Shown: positions 60,064 to 64,000 of the stretch, piece by piece
How positions within the stretch are numbered: the stretch's first letter is position 1
Layout: every line of letters starts with the position of its first letter
Translations under genes and position numbers: made by a program
NCBI GenBank assembly: GCA_963598415.1
Contig: CAVBUH010000042.1
Location: 62,001-126,000, forward strand
Direction: 5' to 3'
Length of the DNA stretch: 64,000 nucleotides
Origin: Colimorpha_A sp900556615
Lineage (GTDB): Bacteria; Bacillota; Clostridia; Oscillospirales; CAG-272
The notes under the pieces: model-generated
Database searches by the model: none
What the model was told of the DNA's origin: nothing
The model's input: only the letters and a program-made list of their open reading frames with translations

Positions 60064-61341
60064 ATGATTACCGATTATGTAAAAGTATATGTGAAAGCCG
60101 GTGACGGAGGAAACGGTTGTGTTTCTTTTCACAGAGAAAAATATGTTTCTCACGGAGGTCCTGACGGCGGTGACGGAGGGAACGGCGGCAATATTGTCCT
60201 TCAAATTGAGAAAGGCGATAATACGCTTCTTAAATATAAATATCGCCATAAATTTATCGCGGGAAACGGCGGCGACGGCAGGTCGGATAAATTTCATGGC
60301 GGAAATGCCGATGATATCATTCTCCCTGTCCCTCCGGGAACGGTGGTCAAAGATGCCGAAACCGGAAAGGTTATCGTTGACATGTCTGACAGAGAACCTT
60401 TTATTCTTTGCAAAGGCGGACGCGGCGGTTGGGGAAACAGACACTTTGCAACTCCGACAAGGCAGATCCCGCGTTTTGCTAAAAGCGGACTCAAAGGAGA
60501 GGAAAAAGAAGTCATATTTGAGCTAAAAATGCTTGCCGATGTTGCATTGATCGGGATGCCTAATGTCGGGAAATCCTCGATACTTTCCGTGATAAGTTCC
60601 GCTACGCCGAAAATAGCGGATTATGATTTTACTACTCTCTCACCGAATCTCGGCGTGGTGAAAACCGGAAATGGAAAAGGCTTTGTGGCGGCAGATATCC
60701 CCGGACTTATTGAAGGAGCTTCGGAAGGAAAGGGACTCGGACATAAATTCCTGCGACATATAGACAGATGCCGTCTTATGCTTCATGTAGTTGATGTTTC
60801 TGCCGATTGTGACAGGAGCCCGGTTGAAGATATCAAGCTTATCAATTCGGAACTTAGTAAATACAGTCCCGAGCTTGCGTTAAGGCCTCAGATAATCGTT
60901 GCCAATAAATACGATTCTGCGCTTCCGGAGTATAATGAGCATGTTTCGGAGATATCCGATTACGCTCAGCATAGCGGTCTTAAGCTGATTTTTGTATCTG
61001 CCGTTTCGCGGTTTCATATTGACGAACTGATATCCTTGACTTCCGCTTTCCTTGATACGCTTCCCCCTCTTACTGTATATGAACCGGAGTATGAGGAACA
61101 GAGAGATTTGGGACCGCTTGAAAAAACGATAACCGTTACTAAAGACGGCAATATATATGAATGCGAATCGGAATGGCTTTTCCGTCTTGTCGGTTCTGTG
61201 AATTTTGAGGACAGAGATTCCCTTGCATACTTTCAGCGTATGCTTAGAATCAACGGAATAATTGAGCAGCTTGAGCAAGCCGGAGTAAAGGATGGAGATA
61301 CTGTAAGAATGTATGATTTTGAATTTGACTTTATTAGGTGA
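60064..61341 (+). CDS. obg: GTPase Obg
   Basis: Ribosome-associated essential GTPase (large-subunit maturation, stress signalling). 425 residues: glycine-rich Obg fold (DGGDGGNGGNIVLQ, GGRGGWGNRHF), G domain (G1 GMPNVGKSS, G3 DIPGLIEGA, G4 NKYD) and C-terminal OCT domain. Start ATG has a moderate RBS; a small CCCC/GGGG inverted repeat precedes it (60040-60050). Overlaps the next gene's possible GTG start. Confidence 0.96.
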   Translation: MITDYVKVYVKAGDGGNGCVSFHREKYVSHGGPDGGDGGNGGNIVLQIEKGDNTLLKYKYRHKFIAGNGGDGRSDKFHGGNADDIILPVPPGTVVKDAETGKVIVDMSDREPFILCKGGRGGWGNRHFATPTRQIPRFAKSGLKGEEKEVIFELKMLADVALIGMPNVGKSSILSVISSATPKIADYDFTTLSPNLGVVKTGNGKGFVAADIPGLIEGASEGKGLGHKFLRHIDRCRLMLHVVDVSADCDRSPVEDIKLINSELSKYSPELALRPQIIVANKYDSALPEYNEHVSEISDYAQHSGLKLIFVSAVSRFHIDELISLTSAFLDTLPPLTVYEPEYEEQRDLGPLEKTITVTKDGNIYECESEWLFRLVGSVNFEDRDSLAYFQRMLRINGIIEQLEQAGVKDGDTVRMYDFEFDFIR

Positions 61342-61355
61342 GTGTGAATTTCTGT

Positions 61356-62753
61356 ATGCTAACTTTTAAACCCATAAGCGGAGAAACTATTAGTGAGATT
61401 TTACCTTTTTATAAGAACTGCGGCTACATGATCAGCGATTATTCACTCGGCATAAAACTTATGTGGAATGATATTCTCAATTCGGAATTTACAGTGTCGG
61501 AAGGCTTTTTGATAGTGAAATGTATTGTCGGCGGCCGTACCGTTTTTGACTACCCGATAAATCAAGACAGCAACAAAGCTTCAAGACAAGCATTGAATCA
61601 GATAGCCGAATATTGCATGGAAAATTTTATTCCGTTTGAAATGGATAATGTTCCGGCAGAAAAGCTATCGGAAATCACTTCTCTTTTTCCGAACTGTGAG
61701 ATCTCATATAAGAGAGGAAATTCAGATTATCTGTATAATCTGGATGAACTTTCAAAAATGAACGGAAAGAAGTATGCGGGGCAGAGAAACCACATAAATA
61801 AATTCCACAAGCTTTATCCGGAAGCCTCTTTTAAAAAATTCGGCAGGGAAGACCGTGAAAAAATCCTGACTTTTCTTCATGACTTTTCATCTGAGTTTGA
61901 GAAAAAAACACGAGGCGCTCATGCCGAACTCGGTCGTGCAGAGAAAATGATTGAATACATAGGAAATGAAAATTTTCTTTGCGGCGGTTATTGCCTATGC
62001 GGGAAAATTATTTCCTTCTGTATGTCTGAAATATGCGGAAATATGCTTATTGATCACATCGAAAAGGCGCTTAGCGAATACGAGGGCGTATATCCGGCGA
62101 CGGTGAAAGCCTTTCTCGAAGCCTTCGGAAAAGACTGCTTGTTTTTTAACCGTGAGGACGATGCTTCTGACAAGGGACTGAGAATGTCCAAGCTACAGTA
62201 CCAACCTGCCGATATCATTAAAAAATATCATGTGAGAGTATGGAATGAGCTTTCACATATTGAGCGTATTCCGGAACTCTCATCGGAGCGTCTTGTCTAT
62301 GATGCGCTAAAATATGAAGATATTCCCGAATACAATCGTCTTTGTCTTGATGAGGATCTGAATAGATACTGGGGATATGATTATAAAAAGGATTGTCCTT
62401 TACCGAAATACGATTATTTTTATAATGACCAGCGAAAAGATTTTTCCACTCGTTCCGCAATTACCTTTGCGATAAGAAAGAACACGAAGCTGATAGGTGA
62501 AGTGATTCTTTACAGCTTTGATTTCAGAGGAGGCGCTGAAATCGGAGTAAGGTTATTGCCGGAATACGGAAGACACGGATATGGAAGGGAAGCGCTTGAA
62601 ACCTTTATTTTCTATGCGCTCTATACGATCGGATTGTCATCTGTAAAGGCAAAATGCTATAAGGAAAATACAGCATCGTACAAAATGCTTTCATCAGTTA
62701 TGCAGAAGGACGGCAGTGACGGCGTTTTTGCCTTTTTCATCTCTCATTTTTGA
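61356..62753 (+). CDS. DUF2156 domain fused to a GNAT acetyltransferase domain
   Basis: 465 residues. The N-terminal ~290 residues are DUF2156 (the GNAT-like fold shared with the C-terminal part of MprF-type lysyl-phosphatidylglycerol synthases), with YKRGNSDYLYNLDEL and AGQRNHINKF. The C-terminal ~165 residues are a separate GNAT domain: the acetyl-CoA loop region LLPEYGRHGYGREALE and a final KCYKENTASYKML motif. ATG at 61356 is chosen; a GTG at 61338 overlaps the obg stop and is an alternative. Acyl-group transfer is likely, substrate unknown. Confidence 0.8.
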   Translation: MLTFKPISGETISEILPFYKNCGYMISDYSLGIKLMWNDILNSEFTVSEGFLIVKCIVGGRTVFDYPINQDSNKASRQALNQIAEYCMENFIPFEMDNVPAEKLSEITSLFPNCEISYKRGNSDYLYNLDELSKMNGKKYAGQRNHINKFHKLYPEASFKKFGREDREKILTFLHDFSSEFEKKTRGAHAELGRAEKMIEYIGNENFLCGGYCLCGKIISFCMSEICGNMLIDHIEKALSEYEGVYPATVKAFLEAFGKDCLFFNREDDASDKGLRMSKLQYQPADIIKKYHVRVWNELSHIERIPELSSERLVYDALKYEDIPEYNRLCLDEDLNRYWGYDYKKDCPLPKYDYFYNDQRKDFSTRSAITFAIRKNTKLIGEVILYSFDFRGGAEIGVRLLPEYGRHGYGREALETFIFYALYTIGLSSVKAKCYKENTASYKMLSSVMQKDGSDGVFAFFISHF

Positions 62754-62856
62754 GATGTCGGCAGTCTTGATGATTAACTGATAATCGGCTTCCAACTTGA
62801 AAATAAGTTATTTTTTGTTTAAAATGTAAAAGAAGTGTAAACATACAAAAAAACTA

Positions 62857-62885
62857 TTGATTTTTAAATCTTAACTGAGTATAAT
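62857..62885 (+). promoter_or_regulatory. Promoter of groESL
   Basis: TTGATT, 17-bp spacer, TATAAT. The CIRCE operator begins 13 bp after the -10. Confidence 0.83.
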
Positions 62886-62897
62886 CATAATCGTAAG

Positions 62898-62924
62898 TTA
62901 GCACTCCGGCAAAATGAGTGCTAA
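62898..62924 (+). promoter_or_regulatory. CIRCE operator (HrcA binding site)
   Basis: TTAGCACTC, nine bases, GAGTGCTAA: a perfect CIRCE consensus in the 5' untranslated region of groES. HrcA repression that is relieved by heat shock follows from established knowledge. Confidence 0.97.
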
Positions 62925-62950
62925 ATAAAATTAAATCGGAGGAATAAAAA

Positions 62951-63238
62951 ATGAAAATTAAGCCGCTTGCTGACCGTGTTGTGGTAAAATCGGTTGAAGC
63001 AGAAGAAACAACAAAGAGCGGAATTATTCTCGCAGGTTCCGCAAAAGAAAAGCCTCAGGTAGCCGAGGTTGTTGCTGTGGGGCCCGGCGGACTTGTAGAT
63101 GGCAAAGAAGTTACCATGACCGTTAAAGTCGGTGATAAGGTTATCACAAGTAAGTATTCCGGAACAGAAGTAAAATGCGACGGAACCGAATATAACATTG
63201 TAAGACAGAGCGATATTCTCGCTGTTGTCGAAGACTGA
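62951..63238 (+). CDS. groES: Co-chaperonin GroES (10 kDa)
   Basis: 95 residues, lid of the GroEL folding chamber. IKPLADRVVVK at the start, the mobile loop (EAEETTKSGIILAGSAKEKPQ) and the C-terminal KCDGTEYNIVRQSDILAVVE are all typical. RBS GGAGG. First gene of the CIRCE-controlled operon. Confidence 0.97.
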   Translation: MKIKPLADRVVVKSVEAEETTKSGIILAGSAKEKPQVAEVVAVGPGGLVDGKEVTMTVKVGDKVITSKYSGTEVKCDGTEYNIVRQSDILAVVED

Positions 63239-63265
63239 ATATTATTTAGGGAGGATTGAACTATT

Positions 63266-64000
63266 ATGGCAAAGGATATTGCTTACGGAATTGACGCGAG
63301 AAACGCGCTTCTCCGCGGTATCGACAAGCTTGCTGACACCGTTAAAATAACGCTTGGACCGAAGGGAAGAAATGTTGTTCTCGATAAAAAGTACGGAGCG
63401 CCGCTCATTATTAATGACGGTGTGACAATTGCAAAGGAGATAGAGCTTGAGGATCCCATGGAGAATATGGGAGCTCAGCTTATCAAAGAAGTCGCAACAA
63501 AGACCAATGACGCGGCAGGTGACGGTACTACAACCGCTACACTTCTTGCACAGGCTCTTATCAGAGAGGGTATGAAAAATGTAACTGCAGGAGCTAATCC
63601 TATGGTGCTTCGCCGCGGAATTCAGAAGGCGGTCGATACCGCAGTTGCGAAGCTTTCTTCTATCTCTAAGGCTGTAAACGGTTCTGAGGATATTGCCAGA
63701 GTCGGAACCATTTCTGCCGGCGACGAGGTTGTCGGTACTCTTATCGCGGACGCTATGAACAAGGTTTCCGCTGACGGTGTTATCACGGTTGAGGAATCTA
63801 AGTCTGCTGAAACCTATTGCGAAGTTGTTGAAGGTATGCAGTTCGACCGCGGATATATCTCTCCCTATATGGTTACGGATACTGAAAAGATGGAAGCTGT
63901 TATCGACGACGCTCTCATTCTTATTACCGATAAGAAGATTTCCAATATTCAGGAAATTCTTCCCCTTCTTGAACAAATTGTTCAATCCGGCAAGAAGCTT
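63266..64000 (+). CDS. groEL: Chaperonin GroEL (60 kDa), truncated by the window end
   Basis: The first 245 codons of groEL, open to the last base. It starts MAKDIAYGIDARNALLRGID, then the ATP-binding segments VKITLGPKGRNVVLDKKYGA and NDAAGDGTTTATLLAQAL (equatorial domain) and GMQFDRGYISPYMVTD (apical domain). RBS AGGGAGGA, 28 bp after groES. The 3' half lies outside the window. Confidence 0.97.
   Translation, partial: MAKDIAYGIDARNALLRGIDKLADTVKITLGPKGRNVVLDKKYGAPLIINDGVTIAKEIELEDPMENMGAQLIKEVATKTNDAAGDGTTTATLLAQALIREGMKNVTAGANPMVLRRGIQKAVDTAVAKLSSISKAVNGSEDIARVGTISAGDEVVGTLIADAMNKVSADGVITVEESKSAETYCEVVEGMQFDRGYISPYMVTDTEKMEAVIDDALILITDKKISNIQEILPLLEQIVQSGKKL

Overview
The window looks like a chromosomal segment of an anaerobic, low-GC Firmicute (class Clostridia, perhaps an oscillospiraceae-type gut anaerobe). 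Supporting this are an NAD-linked multi-subunit [FeFe]-hydrogenase operon, an NfnAB-type bifurcating transhydrogenase, a SpoIID-type protein, a perfect CIRCE element before groES-groEL, and purine-rich Shine-Dalgarno sites before almost every gene. The species assignment is inference; no rRNA is present.

Layout. 1-3.3 kb: the 3' part of an acyl-CoA synthetase gene and galE. 3.6-12.2 kb (minus strand): a ten-gene hydrogenase operon. It carries hydC-, hydB- and hydA-like structural genes plus a HydS-like second hydrogenase homologue, two DRTGG proteins, two stand-alone HATPase proteins, a PHP protein and a thioredoxin-fold ferredoxin. 12.3-17.9 kb: an ABC-F protein, an LtaS-like membrane sulfatase and a Kef-like antiporter. 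18.0-20.8 kb: a structured RNA with its own promoter and terminator, then a membrane protein and a repeat-rich lipoprotein. 21.2-24.3 kb: hisS, an SGNH hydrolase and an acetyltransferase.

24.6-35.2 kb is the most interesting region. A response regulator and histidine kinase sit with two ABC-2 type exporters, a cardiolipin synthase, an HD protein, two small helical proteins and three paralogues of a two-helix membrane protein. Four promoters in the island share AACA direct repeats phased at 11 bp and held at fixed distances from the -10 box. I infer a self-contained, autoregulated envelope-stress or antimicrobial-peptide response regulon.

35.2-64 kb is mostly housekeeping: tRNA-Thr(GGU), a Gfo/Idh oxidoreductase, coaE, a lytic transglycosylase, an M18 aminopeptidase, prfA, a Sua5/TsaC protein, a divergent topoisomerase IV A subunit, a SpoIID-like protein, nfnAB, a gpsA-like gene, a kinase fusion, a GDPD, mgtE, a sorD/sorE-like pair, ligA, obg, a DUF2156-GNAT fusion, groES and the start of groEL. 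mgtE is preceded by a strong promoter, a 30-codon leader ORF and an intrinsic terminator, which is an attenuation-like arrangement.

Four copies of a ~170-180 bp inverted-repeat element with TTAAGGCAATACCGC-type ends are scattered between genes, and a second, unrelated MITE-like element lies inside the stress island. Energy metabolism links the hydrogenase (NADH plus reduced ferredoxin to H2) with Nfn (NADH, ferredoxin, NADPH).
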